A stretch of 55,657 nucleotides of DNA from Phaeosaccion multiseriatum (GCA_965112735.1 CBCOSG010000004.1:1-55657); one strand, 5' to 3'; positions 30,128 through 40,423 are shown, counted from the first letter of the stretch. Program-made: numbers and translations. The notes: generated by a model not told the origin, from the sequence alone.

Positions 30128-30138
30128 AGATAAACCTC

Positions 30139-30267
30139 TTATCGTTGAATAAATTGCATTGATGTAATTGCACCTAAGAAAAAAATTGTCGGAACTGCTA
30201 AACCATGAACAGCAAGCCAACGAAAAGTAAAAATTGGATATGCTACGGGTTGATTTGTATTTCTCAT
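30139..30267 (-). CDS. psbF: Cytochrome b559 beta subunit PsbF
   Basis: 42 residues. [14 protein letters not shown] contains the haem-ligand His. With PsbE it forms cytochrome b559. The start is two bases from the psbE stop. Confidence 0.97.
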   Translation of the reverse strand: MRNTNQPVAYPIFTFRWLAVHGLAVPTIFFLGAITSMQFIQR

Positions 30268-30269
30268 TA

Positions 30270-30524
30270 TTATAGTCCTCGTGTTAAATCTTCTAATTCT
30301 TGTTTTGCACTGAATCGATCGTTTACTAATGGAATTTGTTGTCTATCTTGGGTAAAATATTCATTGGGGCGGGGGGTACCGAAAATATCATAGGCTAACC
30401 CAGTACTTACAAAAAGCCATCCAGAAATAAATAAAGATGGGATAGTAATACTATGAATAATCCAATATCTTACACTTGTAATAATATCAGAAAAAGGTCT
30501 TTCACCAGTTGATCCACCAGACAT
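30270..30524 (-). CDS. psbE: Cytochrome b559 alpha subunit PsbE
   Basis: 84 residues. [21 protein letters not shown] holds the haem-binding His in the single helix; start [11 protein letters not shown] is canonical. First gene of psbE-F-L-J. Confidence 0.98.
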   Translation of the reverse strand: MSGGSTGERPFSDIITSVRYWIIHSITIPSLFISGWLFVSTGLAYDIFGTPRPNEYFTQDRQQIPLVNDRFSAKQELEDLTRGL

Positions 30525-31003
30525 AAGCTTCTTCTATCCTTATTTTAAATATATATTAATTTTATGACTCATTCCTTAAAATTAAAAAAGAATATCTACT
30601 TTAAAACAAGTTTTTTTAGCTCTTGTAGAAAATATTTCTCAATCATATTATTTAAAATTACACTTTCAAATTTCATGATAGAAAAATAAAAATTAGAGAA
30701 TGAAGCTAGTGGTAGGCTTATTTAATAAATTGAGTAAATTAGCTTTTAACAACTTAATGAAGTTACCCAATGATTTAACTAAGAAATTTTTATTCGAATT
30801 TTTTAATTTTATACTCCGGATTATGATTCATTTCTAATGGAGAATCTTATTCTGCAAAATGTCTAGTATTCTTAAAAGCACGAAGCCGTTGAGTTAGTCT
30901 ATTTATGGAGTTTTATATTTCACTTTTGTAATTAATGAAACGCATCAAAGATTTACAAGAGACCAAAACTACAAAACGATATTGTAGTCTAATCTATTTT
31001 ATT
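30525..31003. other. 480-base intergenic region between petF and psbE
   Basis: No ORF above 15 codons looks real and I see no tRNA. It should contain the psbEFLJ promoter on the minus strand. A slightly GC-richer patch near 30870-30970 is unexplained. Confidence 0.35.
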
Positions 31004-31303
31004 TTAATATAATTCGTCTTCGGTATGAGTTTCAATTGTACAATCAGAAGTAGGATAAGCAATACAAGTTAAAACAAAACCATCTTTAAGTTGATCATCA
31101 TTTAAAAAAGTTTGATCTGATTGATCAACTCCTCCTTTTAAAACTTTACCAGCACAAGTTGAACAAGCACCAGCCCTACATGAATAAGGAAGATCTAATC
31201 CTTCATCTTCAGCAATATCTAAAACGAATTCATCATCAGGGCAATCAAATGTTGTATTAATGTTCTTTTTATCGTTTGTTAAAGTTACCTTATAAACAGT
31301 CAT
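31004..31303 (-). CDS. petF: Ferredoxin [2Fe-2S]
   Basis: 99 residues, plant-type ferredoxin. Cys ligands in [13 protein letters not shown] and the distal Cys in [11 protein letters not shown]. Carries electrons from PSI to FNR and to the ferredoxin-thioredoxin reductase whose FtrB subunit is at 44564. Confidence 0.98.
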   Translation of the reverse strand: MTVYKVTLTNDKKNINTTFDCPDDEFVLDIAEDEGLDLPYSCRAGACSTCAGKVLKGGVDQSDQTFLNDDQLKDGFVLTCIAYPTSDCTIETHTEDELY

Positions 31304-31599
31304 AATTTATTATTTTTAAAGATAAATGAGTAATTATATATATTACAGCCAAAAATGTCTAGGGTCGAAGAAGAAATATTTATAGAAAATACATGGTTTG
31401 CTTAAATATTAGGTAATAAAAGTAATGAAAGATACAATTTTTAGTATAAAACCAGGCTTATAATAACTAGTAAATAAGAAAACCAATAGCACTCTTATAA
31501 TCATAGTAACATTATTTAATAGTAAAAAAAAGATATTAATTTAATATCGTTTAATCATTATTTTTTCCCCGTACATACTATACCATCAAAGTTTATAAT
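31304..31599. other. psbC 3' / petF 5' spacer
   Basis: No gene seen. A small hairpin GATATT/AATATC near 31534-31550 may end the psbD-psbC transcript. Confidence 0.35.
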
Positions 31600-33012
31600 T
31601 TAATCGATTGGACGTAAAGATAAAACAGCTTCAGTTTCTCGGTTAATTCCTTTTTCGAAACCAGCAGCAGCAGCTCTTGCACGGCCAGCATGCCACCAAT
31701 GACCTACTAAAATAAACCAACCTAAGAAGAAATGAGACGTTGTTAACCAAGATCGAGGTGATACATAATTTACAGAATTAATTTCTGTTGCTACACCACC
31801 AACCGAATTTAGAGAGCCTAAAGGAGCATGTGTCATATATTCAGCTGCACGACGCTCTTGCCATGGTTGAATATCATTTTTTATTTTATTAATATCTAAA
31901 CCATTCGGACCACGTAAAGGCTCAAGCCATGGAGCACGTAAATCCCAAAAACGCATAGTCTCTCCACCAAAAATAATTTCTCCACTAGGAGATCTCATTA
32001 AATATTTACCTAAACCAGTAGGGCCTTGTGCAGATGCTACATTTGCTCCTAAACGTTGATCTCTAACTAAAAACGTAAAAGCTTGGGCTTGCGAAGCTTC
32101 AGGACCAGTTGGACCAAAGAATTCACTAGGATAAGCAGTATTATTGTACCATACAAATGTTGCAGCAGATAGACCCATTACAGCTAAAGCAGCTAAGCTG
32201 TATGATAAGTAAGCTTCACCTGACCATACAAAAACCCGACGTGCCCACGAATATGGTTTTGTAAAGAAATGGAAAAAACCTCCTATTAGGCAAATAAAAC
32301 CTACATAAATATGACCCCCTACAAGATCTTCCATATTATCAATAGAAACGATCCAACCATCACCACCAAAAGGTGATTTTAAAATATAGTTAAATATAGT
32401 AGCAGGATTTAAGGTAGGAGTAAAAATTATTCTAACATCGCCACCACCTGGTGCCCAGGTATCATAAACACCACCTGCAAACATTGCTTTAAAAACTAAT
32501 AATAATGAACCAATTCCTACTAGGCCTAAATGAATACCTAAAATTGTTGTCATTTTATTTTTGTCACGCCAATCGTAACCAAAAAATGGAAATGATTCTT
32601 CTAGAGTATCGGGACCTAAAACTGAATGGTAAATTCCTCCAAAACCGAGAACTGCTGATGAGATTAAATGTAAAACACCAACCACAAAATATGGATAAGT
32701 ATTAACAACTTCACCACCAGGACCTACACCTAAACCTAATACAGCTAAGTGCGGAATTAAAATAAATCCTTGTTCATACAAAGGTTTTTCCGGAATAAAA
32801 TGGGATACTTCAAATAAAGTCATTGCACCTGTCCAGAAAACCATAACTCCAGCATGAGCTACGTGAGCTCCTAATAACTTTCCTGAAACATTAATTAAAC
32901 GTGCATTACCTGACCACCAAGCGAAACCAGTAGATTCAATATCTCTACCAGCTATATTATTAAAGGGCGTTTCCACGTGGTAAAACCTCCTCAGGGAATA
33001 CAAAGTTTTCAT
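31600..33012 (-). CDS. psbC: Photosystem II CP43 apoprotein
   Basis: 470 residues from [18 protein letters not shown]. Six-helix core antenna protein; the large lumenal loop with the [25 protein letters not shown] segment supplies the Glu and Arg near the Mn cluster. The frame opens 14 codons earlier, but the family start at 33012 gives the classic 53-base overlap with the end of psbD. Confidence 0.98.
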   Translation of the reverse strand: MKTLYSLRRFYHVETPFNNIAGRDIESTGFAWWSGNARLINVSGKLLGAHVAHAGVMVFWTGAMTLFEVSHFIPEKPLYEQGFILIPHLAVLGLGVGPGGEVVNTYPYFVVGVLHLISSAVLGFGGIYHSVLGPDTLEESFPFFGYDWRDKNKMTTILGIHLGLVGIGSLLLVFKAMFAGGVYDTWAPGGGDVRIIFTPTLNPATIFNYILKSPFGGDGWIVSIDNMEDLVGGHIYVGFICLIGGFFHFFTKPYSWARRVFVWSGEAYLSYSLAALAVMGLSAATFVWYNNTAYPSEFFGPTGPEASQAQAFTFLVRDQRLGANVASAQGPTGLGKYLMRSPSGEIIFGGETMRFWDLRAPWLEPLRGPNGLDINKIKNDIQPWQERRAAEYMTHAPLGSLNSVGGVATEINSVNYVSPRSWLTTSHFFLGWFILVGHWWHAGRARAAAAGFEKGINRETEAVLSLRPID

Positions 33013-34015
33013 GTGGCTGATCTTGTGCTGCCATCCAAGCACGTATACCTTCATTTAATAAAATATTTTTTGTATAGAATGTTTCAAATTCAGGATCTTC
33101 AGCCGCACGAAGTTCTTGAGAAACAAAATCATATGCTCTTAAGTTTAAAGCTAATCCAACAATACCAATAGCGCTTGTCCATAGTCCTGTTACCGGAACA
33201 AATAACATAAAGAAATGTAACCAACGTTTATTTGAAAATGCTACCCCAAAAATTTGTGACCAAAAACGATTGGCAGTAACCATTGAATATGTCTCTTCTG
33301 ATTGTGTAGGAGTAAACGCACGGAAAGTATTAGCTGCATCTCCATCTTCAAATAGTGTATTTTCTACTGTTGCACCATGGATCGCACATAATAATGCGCC
33401 CCCAAGAATACCAGCTACTCCCATCATGTGGAATGGATTTAAGGTCCAGTTATGGAAACCTTGTAAAAATAATAAAAAACGGAAGATAGCTGCAACCCCA
33501 AAACTAGGAGCAAAAAACCAACCTGACTGTCCTAATGGGTACAGTAAAAATACTGATACAAATATCGAGATAGGACCGGAAAAGGCAATTGCATTATAAG
33601 GTCTAATACCTACTAGACGTGCGATTTCAAATTGACGTAAACAAAAGCCAATTAAAGCGAAAGCACCGTGTAGAGCAACAAAAGTCCATAATCCACCGAT
33701 TTGACACCAACGAGTAAAATCACCCTGTGCTTCTGGACCCCATAATAAAATTAACGAATGTCCCATACTGTTAGCAGGAGTTGAAACTGCAGTTGTTAAA
33801 AAATTACATCCTTCTAAATAAGAAGAAGCTAATCCATGCGTATACCATGAGCTAACAAATGTTGTTCCTGTAAACCAACCACCTAAAGCTAAATAAGCAG
33901 TAGGAAATAATAAAAGACCTGACCAACCTACAAAGACAAAACGATCTCTTTTTAACCAGTCATCAATAAGATCAAATAGATCACGTTCTTGTGTCTGTCC
34001 TATTGCAATAGTCAT
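32960..34015 (-). CDS. psbD: Photosystem II reaction-centre protein D2
   Basis: 351 residues. Contains the D2 Tyr160 region, the P680 His and non-haem iron His residues ([30 protein letters not shown]) and the conserved C-terminus [11 protein letters not shown]. It is cotranscribed with psbC and overlaps it. Confidence 0.99.
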   Translation of the reverse strand: MTIAIGQTQERDLFDLIDDWLKRDRFVFVGWSGLLLFPTAYLALGGWFTGTTFVSSWYTHGLASSYLEGCNFLTTAVSTPANSMGHSLILLWGPEAQGDFTRWCQIGGLWTFVALHGAFALIGFCLRQFEIARLVGIRPYNAIAFSGPISIFVSVFLLYPLGQSGWFFAPSFGVAAIFRFLLFLQGFHNWTLNPFHMMGVAGILGGALLCAIHGATVENTLFEDGDAANTFRAFTPTQSEETYSMVTANRFWSQIFGVAFSNKRWLHFFMLFVPVTGLWTSAIGIVGLALNLRAYDFVSQELRAAEDPEFETFYTKNILLNEGIRAWMAAQDQPHENFVFPEEVLPRGNAL

Positions 34016-34558
34016 ATACTAGATTATCTAAAACTAAATTCTAAACATAGTAGACTAACCTAATAATTTAGGTTCTTTATTATTTCTGAAACAAAAACTA
34101 TTAATTAAATCGTAAAATAGTTTTTAGAATCTAAGTCTAAAATTTGTACTACCCACTATAAGTAAATATATCTTACTAAAGTTAAAATAATGTTTAGGTA
34201 AAAAGATTTATTAAAATATAAGTTCAACAGAGAATTCGTTCAATTTATTACCTTTTTAATCAAGTAAACAAGATACCTTAATATTTAGTTGTAATTACAT
34301 AATGAAACATAGTATATGTCAGCTACTAATAGCCAACTAGTAATTTACTTTTAAGAATAATTTTATTATTTTAAAACCCCCAATATAAAAATAAAATAAA
34401 AAGATTTAAATAATTTAACAATAAATTTTTTTATATTGAGTCGAATTTGGTTAACCTAGCCCTTTTTTTAAAGTTTGATAAATAAAAACGCAAATAGATA
34501 CAATCTCCATATTTTTAATTATTACAATACACGAGGATAATACCTAAAAAATAGTAAA
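34016..34558. other. Divergent promoter region psbD / clpN
   Basis: 543 bases with no ORF. The right end holds the shared promoter module (34435-34528) for clpN; the left part must hold the psbD promoter. A small AACCTAA/TTTAGGTT hairpin lies near 34057-34074. Confidence 0.5.
34435..34528 (+). promoter_or_regulatory. 94-bp promoter module upstream of clpN, shared with the novel cassette
   Basis: TTGATA at 34475-34480, 18-base spacer, TACAAT at 34499-34504. The whole 94 bases match 2374-2467 at about 90 positions. The clpN ATG is 30 bases beyond the module, and an ACGAGGA possible ribosome-binding stretch lies between. Confidence 0.75.
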
Positions 34559-35146
34559 ATGTTTGATAATTTTAGTGAAGCAACTGTTAGAACTCTCATG
34601 CTGGCACAAACAGAAGGTCGGATAATGAGGGCTGACAAAATAGGTACTGAACATTACCTCATAGGAATTATGGGAGAATCAAAAGGAATGGTGGCAGGAA
34701 TATTAAGAGAAGAGTATGGAGTAGTTCTAAAAGAAATTAGAGTAATGTCCGCGTCATTATTCTTTTCAACATCCAAATTTACAGCGATACATTTGCCTTT
34801 TAGTGTAAGAATGAAATATATCTTTGATAATGCAAAGATTTATGCCGAATACTTTCAACAGAGTTCTATAAACCCGGAACACTTGGTCCTTGCAATGTTA
34901 GCACAAGGACACGGCAATGGTTTAGATCTATTAGAAGCAATGGATGTTGATATTTTTAACTTTTCTAACCAACTTCAAGATGCTACAGCGGAAATGGGGA
35001 TTCAGGAAGTATATTATAAACTGAAGTACGAATATGAAATGCGGGGTGAAATAGCCGATTTTGATCTTCGTGAAAAAATTATACGACCTCCAAATAAAAT
35101 TTTTAAGAGAGCACTGGAATATAAAGAAAAAAAGAAAGAGAAATAA
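34559..35146 (+). CDS. clpN: Clp N-terminal domain protein ClpN (ClpC N-domain as a separate ORF)
   Basis: 195 residues made of two Clp_N repeats: MFDNFSEATVRTLMLAQTEG... with GTEHYLIGIM, and INPEHLVLAML in the second repeat. This is the adaptor-binding domain normally at the N-terminus of ClpC. The ATPase part is a separate ORF starting 60 bases later in the -1 frame. The last codons contain A AAA AAG (35128-35134) in the correct phase for -1 slippage just before the stop at 35144. A separate N-domain gene is known, as I recall, from eustigmatophyte plastids. Confidence 0.93.
   Translation: MFDNFSEATVRTLMLAQTEGRIMRADKIGTEHYLIGIMGESKGMVAGILREEYGVVLKEIRVMSASLFFSTSKFTAIHLPFSVRMKYIFDNAKIYAEYFQQSSINPEHLVLAMLAQGHGNGLDLLEAMDVDIFNFSNQLQDATAEMGIQEVYYKLKYEYEMRGEIADFDLREKIIRPPNKIFKRALEYKEKKKEK
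35128..35134 (+). promoter_or_regulatory. Candidate -1 frameshift heptamer joining clpN to clpC
   Basis: A AAA AAG in zero-frame phase (codons GAA AAA AAG), the heptamer used by bacterial dnaX. Slipping back one base leads into a frame that stays open through 35205 into clpC. No strong downstream stem is visible, and an upstream Shine-Dalgarno-like enhancer is weak (AAGAGAG at 35105-35111). Transcriptional slippage on the A7 run is an alternative. Confidence 0.4.
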
Positions 35147-35205
35147 GAGAAAAAATTAGAAAATTAGAAGAAGAAATAGGACGAAAAACAACAATAAAAG
35201 ATCCC

Positions 35206-37536
35206 GTGGGTGGCGATGAGGATGAGGATGATGATGAATTTGATATATTTTCACTTAGCTTTAATGATAAATATGCATTACGTAAAAATACCTTAAAACA
35301 ATTTACCACAAATTTAACAGAAAAGGCAGAAAATGAAGATGAAGTAATGGATCCAGTTATTGGGAGACGACGAGAAATTTACCGAGTAATGCAAATTTTA
35401 ACACGTCGCCGAAAAAATAATCCAATTCTTTTAGGAGAGGCAGGTGTTGGTAAAACAGCAGTTTCTGAAGGATTAGCACAATCGATTGCAAGTAAAAAAG
35501 CTCCTACAAACCTAGCAGAAAAACAAGTTATTTTACTAAATCTTACCCAGCTTTTAGCTGGCACTAAATACAGAGGAGAATTTGAAGAAAGATTACGACG
35601 TATTATCGATGAAATTACATCGTCACAACTTTATCTTTTAGTTATTGATGAAATTCATACTTTAGTTGGAGCAGGAAATTCTGAGGGCGCTTTAGATGCA
35701 GCAAATATTTTAAAACCTCCCTTAGCGAGAGGTACATTACAATGTATTGGTGCCACAACTCCAAGTGAATATAAACAATCTATCGAAAGAGATTTAGCTT
35801 TAGAACGTCGTTTTCAAGCAGTAACAGTAGCGGAGCCTACTTTAGAAGAAACTATTTTAATATTAGCTGGACTTAGAAAAGATTATGAGGCTTATCATCA
35901 AGTACATATTTCGAATAAGGCTCTTGCTTCTTCAGCCAAATTAAGTGCGCAGTATGTTGCAGATAGATCATTGCCTGATAAAGCAATTGATTTAATGGAT
36001 GAAGCATGTGCAAGAGTTAGAATAAATAACTCAATTCTGCCAAAAGAAATTTATGCTATAGAAATGGATTTGCAACTGGTTTTAGAAAAAAAAATTGAAT
36101 GTATGCGTTTTCAAGATTTTGAAACGGCTATAAAATATAGAAATTATGAAATGAAACTTAGAGAACGAATTTGTGGCCTAGTTGAAGTTCATCAATACGA
36201 TAAAAAAATTGAAAAAATGGTTTCGAAAAGACCCTCGGTTGGAGAAGGTGATGTAGCAAAAATTGTTGCTACTTGGACTGGGATTCCTGTTAATAAAGTT
36301 ACCGAAGACGAAAGAAAAAAATTAATAATGCTAGAACAAATTTTGGGAAAAGAAGTTATTGGCCAAGAAAGAGCTGTTAAAGCAATTTCAAAAGCAATTC
36401 GGAGAGCCCGAACTGGATTACAAAGTACAAATCGACCAATTGCAAGTTTTTTATTTTCCGGACCTACCGGTGTGGGAAAAACAGAATTAACAAAAACTTT
36501 AGCAAGACATTATTTTGGTTCTGAAGATTCTATGGTTAGAATAGATATGTCTGAATATATGGAAAAACATACGGTAGCTAAATTAATTGGTGCTCCTCCT
36601 GGCTATATTGGTTATGGTGAAGGAGGTCAATTAACAGAAGCTGTTAGACGTAGACCATACTCTTTAATACTATTAGATGAAGTTGAAAAAGGTCATCCAG
36701 ATGTATTTAATTTATTACTGCAAATCTTAGAAGATGGTCGTTTAACAGATGCTAAAGGATTATTAGTTAATTTTAAAAACACGATTATTATCCTGACATC
36801 AAATTTAGGCTCATCAGCTATCCAAAAAATGATTGAAAAAGGTCAACTTCAATTCAGATCTGATGGTACAATGGATGATAAAATTTACAAAAAACTATGT
36901 GATACTGTTAACCGAGAATTATTAACATTTTTTAGACCGGAATTTATAAATAGACTCGATGAAACTATTGTTTTTAGACCATTAGCCGAAGGAGATTTAT
37001 TAAAAATTACCCGGATTTTACTTCGACAACTAAATAAAAGACTACAATCCAGTAAAATGGAATTAAAAATAAGTAGTGCTGCAATTGAATTAATAATGCA
37101 TGAAGGATATGAGCCAGCATTTGGTGCCCGACCACTTAGACGAGCTATAACAAGATTATTAGAAGATGAGATTGCAACTTTATATCTAGCTTATTCGAAT
37201 AAAAAAGACAGAGTAAAAGAAGTAGACGATACTCAAGTAAAAGAGCCCGTTACCGACACTAAATATCTAACATACAACCCTGATACAAATATTAGCCCAC
37301 GAAGAGCAAAGGCACGAGCTGAACGACGTAAAGCTCGCTACAAAAAGAAAAAAGAAAGTACAGAAGAAGAAAGATTGAAAGAGAGAAAAAAGAAGAGAAG
37401 ATTAGAAAAAGAACAGGAAATGAAAAAAAGAATTGGCCATAGAGTTATTGTTGACGTAGGCGAAAATAAAACATTAGCAATTAAATTAGAAAAAGAAGAT
37501 CTACCTCTAAACGAAGATAAATTTGAATATCTATAA
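35206..37536 (+). CDS. clpC: Clp protease ATP-binding subunit ClpC (D1-D2 ATPase part)
   Basis: 776 residues from a GTG; the frame is open 63 bases further back to the -1 exit of clpN. D1 Walker A GEAGVGKT near 79, Walker B LLVIDEIHTLVGAG near 144; UVR-type middle segment; D2 Walker A GPTGVGKT near 423 with the LDEVEKGHPDVFNLLLQILEDGRLTD sensor region after it. An insertion of about 77 residues, almost all Lys, Arg and Glu (about 667-743), precedes the normal C-terminal strand HRVIVDV. It unfolds substrates for ClpP. Confidence 0.96.
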   Translation: MGGDEDEDDDEFDIFSLSFNDKYALRKNTLKQFTTNLTEKAENEDEVMDPVIGRRREIYRVMQILTRRRKNNPILLGEAGVGKTAVSEGLAQSIASKKAPTNLAEKQVILLNLTQLLAGTKYRGEFEERLRRIIDEITSSQLYLLVIDEIHTLVGAGNSEGALDAANILKPPLARGTLQCIGATTPSEYKQSIERDLALERRFQAVTVAEPTLEETILILAGLRKDYEAYHQVHISNKALASSAKLSAQYVADRSLPDKAIDLMDEACARVRINNSILPKEIYAIEMDLQLVLEKKIECMRFQDFETAIKYRNYEMKLRERICGLVEVHQYDKKIEKMVSKRPSVGEGDVAKIVATWTGIPVNKVTEDERKKLIMLEQILGKEVIGQERAVKAISKAIRRARTGLQSTNRPIASFLFSGPTGVGKTELTKTLARHYFGSEDSMVRIDMSEYMEKHTVAKLIGAPPGYIGYGEGGQLTEAVRRRPYSLILLDEVEKGHPDVFNLLLQILEDGRLTDAKGLLVNFKNTIIILTSNLGSSAIQKMIEKGQLQFRSDGTMDDKIYKKLCDTVNRELLTFFRPEFINRLDETIVFRPLAEGDLLKITRILLRQLNKRLQSSKMELKISSAAIELIMHEGYEPAFGARPLRRAITRLLEDEIATLYLAYSNKKDRVKEVDDTQVKEPVTDTKYLTYNPDTNISPRRAKARAERRKARYKKKKESTEEERLKERKKKRRLEKEQEMKKRIGHRVIVDVGENKTLAIKLEKEDLPLNEDKFEYL

Positions 37537-37836
37537 AATAAACAATATATGTTTTATAAATTTATTGTATCTGTAATTAAAATAAATAATCGTTGAAGTA
37601 TTAATATAAAAGGAAGGTAATAAATGTACCGATCTTTTACTTATCATATGGATTAAAGATTATCAATAATAATTTTTATCTTTTAATAATTGGTACTTTG
37701 TTTTAAAAATAAAAATTTAATAAAATGAGACAAAAATTAAGTATACTTTATAAGCTTAGTTTTCTAAATAATAAAAAACTAACTATCTTCGAGTATTTGA
37801 TAAAGTTTATATAAGTAAGTGCCTAACGTATGATTA
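37537..37836. other. clpC to tRNA spacer
   Basis: AAGGAAGG at 37610-37617 precedes an ATG at 37624 that reads only 10 codons. Nothing else seen. Confidence 0.35.
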
Positions 37837-37909
37837 GGCTCTGTAGCTCAGTGGTTAGAGCAGGGGATTCATAAGCCCAAGGTCGCAGGTTCAAATCCCG
37901 CCAGAGCTA
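37837..37909 (+). tRNA. trnM(CAU): tRNA with CAU anticodon, probably elongator Met
   Basis: GGCTCTG acceptor, anticodon CAT in TTCATAA, T-arm GGTTCAAATCC. It lacks initiator features. A lysidine-modified tRNA-Ile(CAU) cannot be excluded by sequence reading alone. Confidence 0.85.
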
Positions 37910-37933
37910 ATATGAATTTTTAAAATTCAATTT

Positions 37934-38022
37934 GGAGAGATGGCTGAGCGGCTTAAAGCGGTAGATTGCTAATCTATTGTACAAAACATTTTGTACCGAG
38001 GGTTCGAATCCCTCTCTCTCCT
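37934..38022 (+). tRNA. trnS(GCU): tRNA-Ser(GCU)
   Basis: Class II tRNA; GGAGAGA/TCTCTCC acceptor, anticodon GCT in TTGCTAA, long variable arm with TTGTAC...GTACC-type stem. Confidence 0.96.
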
Positions 38023-38068
38023 TTCTTATTAGAAAAGATGTCTACAAATAATAAAATAATTAATCAAT

Positions 38069-38905
38069 ATGAAAAATTGGAAGTTAAAAACCATGAAAAG
38101 AACTAAAGTCGGTAAAAGTGACTTTAGTTTTTCTTCAGTTCTCACAAGTTTCAAAACTTTTAAAAATTATTTAAGTAATGAGAAAGAACAAGATATATTA
38201 GAAGAAATTCGTATTTCTCGCTATCAAAAAATTGTTTTTGTACAATACAGTTTTTTAGTTGTTATTACGTTTCTAATGTTAAATATTGGTACTAAATTAT
38301 TTATTTTTGGTCCGCTTATTGATTATTATTCATATAAACACGAATTTGATATATTTCTCAATTCTTCACAACAATCAAAAGCTTTAAGAGAGCTCCAAAA
38401 CTTTGAAGAAAAATTACGTTTTGATATTTTAATTGGTAAAGAAAAATACTTGTCTATAAAAAGTCTTAATACAAAAATTAAGTTAAAAGCAAATGAATTG
38501 GCCATTCAATATAATAAAGAAACTAAAACCGCTATCAGAAATATTTTTAGTGATACCCTATCAACTATATCTATTATCTTTTTGATTATTAAAAATAAAA
38601 GAAAATTTTTTATTTTAAATTCAGTTATTAATGAAATTTTCTATGGATTGAATGACGTAGCAAAAGCTTTTTTTATTATCTTATTTACAGATCTTTTTGT
38701 AGGCTATCATTCTTCTTATGGTTGGGAAATTATATTAGAAAGTCTTTTTCACCATTTTGGATTATCCCATAATAAAGAATTTATTTTTTTATTTATTGCC
38801 ACTTTTCCTGTTTTTTTAGATACTATTTTTAAATATTGGATATTTCGTTATTTAAATCAAAGTTCTCCATCCGCTGTAGCAACATATAGAACAATGAATA
38901 AATAA
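38069..38905 (+). CDS. cemA: CemA/Ycf10 envelope membrane protein
   Basis: 278 residues. C-terminal domain with DLFVGYHSSYGWEI, the HHFGL motif and FPVFLDTIFKYWIFRYLNQSSPSAVATY, the CemA signature; about four membrane helices. In green algae and plants it influences proton exchange and inorganic carbon uptake across the inner envelope. Confidence 0.92.
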   Translation: MKNWKLKTMKRTKVGKSDFSFSSVLTSFKTFKNYLSNEKEQDILEEIRISRYQKIVFVQYSFLVVITFLMLNIGTKLFIFGPLIDYYSYKHEFDIFLNSSQQSKALRELQNFEEKLRFDILIGKEKYLSIKSLNTKIKLKANELAIQYNKETKTAIRNIFSDTLSTISIIFLIIKNKRKFFILNSVINEIFYGLNDVAKAFFIILFTDLFVGYHSSYGWEIILESLFHHFGLSHNKEFIFLFIATFPVFLDTIFKYWIFRYLNQSSPSAVATYRTMNK

Positions 38906-38963
38906 TATAATTATAATATTATTGATTCCCATTAATTAAATTTTTTATTACATTACCTACAAT

Positions 38964-39503
38964 ATGAATTTCATCTTTCCTTTAATTTATTCTATTTCAA
39001 CTTTCACATTACTAATATTTTTAGCATTTTATGTTTTTGGTCAGGTTCGTTTGACACAAAAGGTAGAAAAAAAAATAAATAGTTTACAAAAAAGACTAAA
39101 AAACAAACCTACCTCTTATGAAGACCATTACAAATTAGGACAACTTTTTTTAAGAAAAAAACTTTATAATAAAGCTATTGTCTGCTTCAGAAAATCTTTA
39201 CTTTATTGGAATCCAAATGATAAAATCGGTTTAGGTAGTTTATATAATACTTTAGGATTTACTTATTTTACATTAAAAAACTACAAGTACGCTATCTATT
39301 ATTATAAACAGGCTGTTGTTTTACTATCTGACTATTTATTAGCACTAAATAATTTAGGTTTTACTTATGAAAAAATACAAGATTACGAAAAGGCTTACCA
39401 AACTTATAATTTAATACTAGTTTTTAATCCAGAGAATAAGAATATAAAATTACGTTTGTCCTATATAGAAACTAAAAGAAAACTACGACTTGGAGGAAAT
39501 TAA
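38964..39503 (+). CDS. ycf37: TPR protein Ycf37 (photosystem I assembly)
   Basis: 179 residues. N-terminal membrane segment (about 8-25, ending in FYVFGQV) followed by three TPR units (YKLGQLFLRKKLYNKAIVCFRKSL, LYNTLGFTYFTLKNYKYAIYYYKQA, ALNNLGFTYEKIQDYEKAYQTYNLI). Matches Ycf37, which in cyanobacteria helps PSI assembly or stability. Confidence 0.88.
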   Translation: MNFIFPLIYSISTFTLLIFLAFYVFGQVRLTQKVEKKINSLQKRLKNKPTSYEDHYKLGQLFLRKKLYNKAIVCFRKSLLYWNPNDKIGLGSLYNTLGFTYFTLKNYKYAIYYYKQAVVLLSDYLLALNNLGFTYEKIQDYEKAYQTYNLILVFNPENKNIKLRLSYIETKRKLRLGGN

Positions 39504-39510
39504 TCTTAAG

Positions 39511-39584
39511 TCGGGACGGCAGGATTTGAACCTGCGGCTTCCTACTCCCAAAGCAGACACGCTACCAAACTGCGTTACGTCCCG
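39511..39584 (-). tRNA. trnP(UGG): tRNA-Pro(UGG)
   Basis: CGGGACG/CGTCCCG acceptor, anticodon TGG in TTTGGGA, T-arm GGTTCAAATCC. Confidence 0.96.
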
Positions 39585-39709
39585 ATAAACAATAATAAGA
39601 TACGAACACAAATGCCGTAATTAAATATTAATCTATACTTTCTATATTTTCTATTTTGATACTATTTAAAATAATAAAACTTATTTATTAGTATTCAAAT
39701 TAAGTATGG

Positions 39710-39780
39710 AGCGGACAGCGGGAATCGAACCCGCATCTTTAGCGTGGAAAGCTAAGGTTTTACCACTAAACTATGTCCGC
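39710..39780 (-). tRNA. trnG(UCC): tRNA-Gly(UCC)
   Basis: GCGGACA/TGTCCGC acceptor, anticodon TCC in TTTCCAC, T-arm GGTTCGATTCC. No intron. Confidence 0.95.
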
Positions 39781-39865
39781 ATTGATAAGTATTAACAGTG
39801 CTGAGTCTAACGTAAAATCAATAACTCTTTCAAGTAAGCTAAATAACTAAACCAATTGTTTATTA

Positions 39866-40423
39866 TTAAAAACTTTCCAAACCAACATTTAAAAATTTTG
39901 CTAAATCGGAGGCCTCATTCTCCAAATCGGATAATGAACGAGGTTGCTCTGTGGGAGTTAACGGTATCTGACGCTTATCTTTTGTACATAAATAAACTGT
40001 CCGTTTTGGATTAATACCGTCCTGAATTTTAAGTTTGATTGATTTTATATTCAACATAGAATATATTAGCAAAATTTTCCTATTTTTTCCCGGAAATCCA
40101 TTTCTAACAATGCGAATAATATTATTTTGTTTATTGTATTCATTGTATCCGCCCCCGACATCCCAAAAAATAGTCAGACTAATATAAAAACTTAAACTTA
40201 TGGCAATAATCCCATAAAAAGTCATAACAATTCCTTGTGGCAAAAATATAATTTGACTAGTATCTAAAAAAGGTAAAAGCTTAATTTGGTAATAACTAGA
40301 TAAACCAGTAAGAAGGAACCCTAAACCACCTAAAAATAATGCTAATGCCCAAAAATAATTACTAAGACGTCTTGAACCTACAATATTATCTTTTCTAACT
40401 AATTCTGCCGTTTGATTATTCAT
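39866..40423 (-). CDS. ycf4: Photosystem I assembly protein Ycf4
   Basis: 185 residues with GSRRLSNYFWALALFLGGLGFLLTGLSSY, FLPQGIVMTFYG and the C-terminal LTPTEQPRSLSDLENEASDLAKFL, all Ycf4 hallmarks. Two membrane helices. Scaffold for PSI assembly. Confidence 0.97.
   Translation of the reverse strand: MNNQTAELVRKDNIVGSRRLSNYFWALALFLGGLGFLLTGLSSYYQIKLLPFLDTSQIIFLPQGIVMTFYGIIAISLSFYISLTIFWDVGGGYNEYNKQNNIIRIVRNGFPGKNRKILLIYSMLNIKSIKLKIQDGINPKRTVYLCTKDKRQIPLTPTEQPRSLSDLENEASDLAKFLNVGLESF

Noticed and set aside
33270-33599. 109-codon ORF antisense to psbD
   Set aside because: Mirror of conserved D2 codons; no ribosome-binding site.
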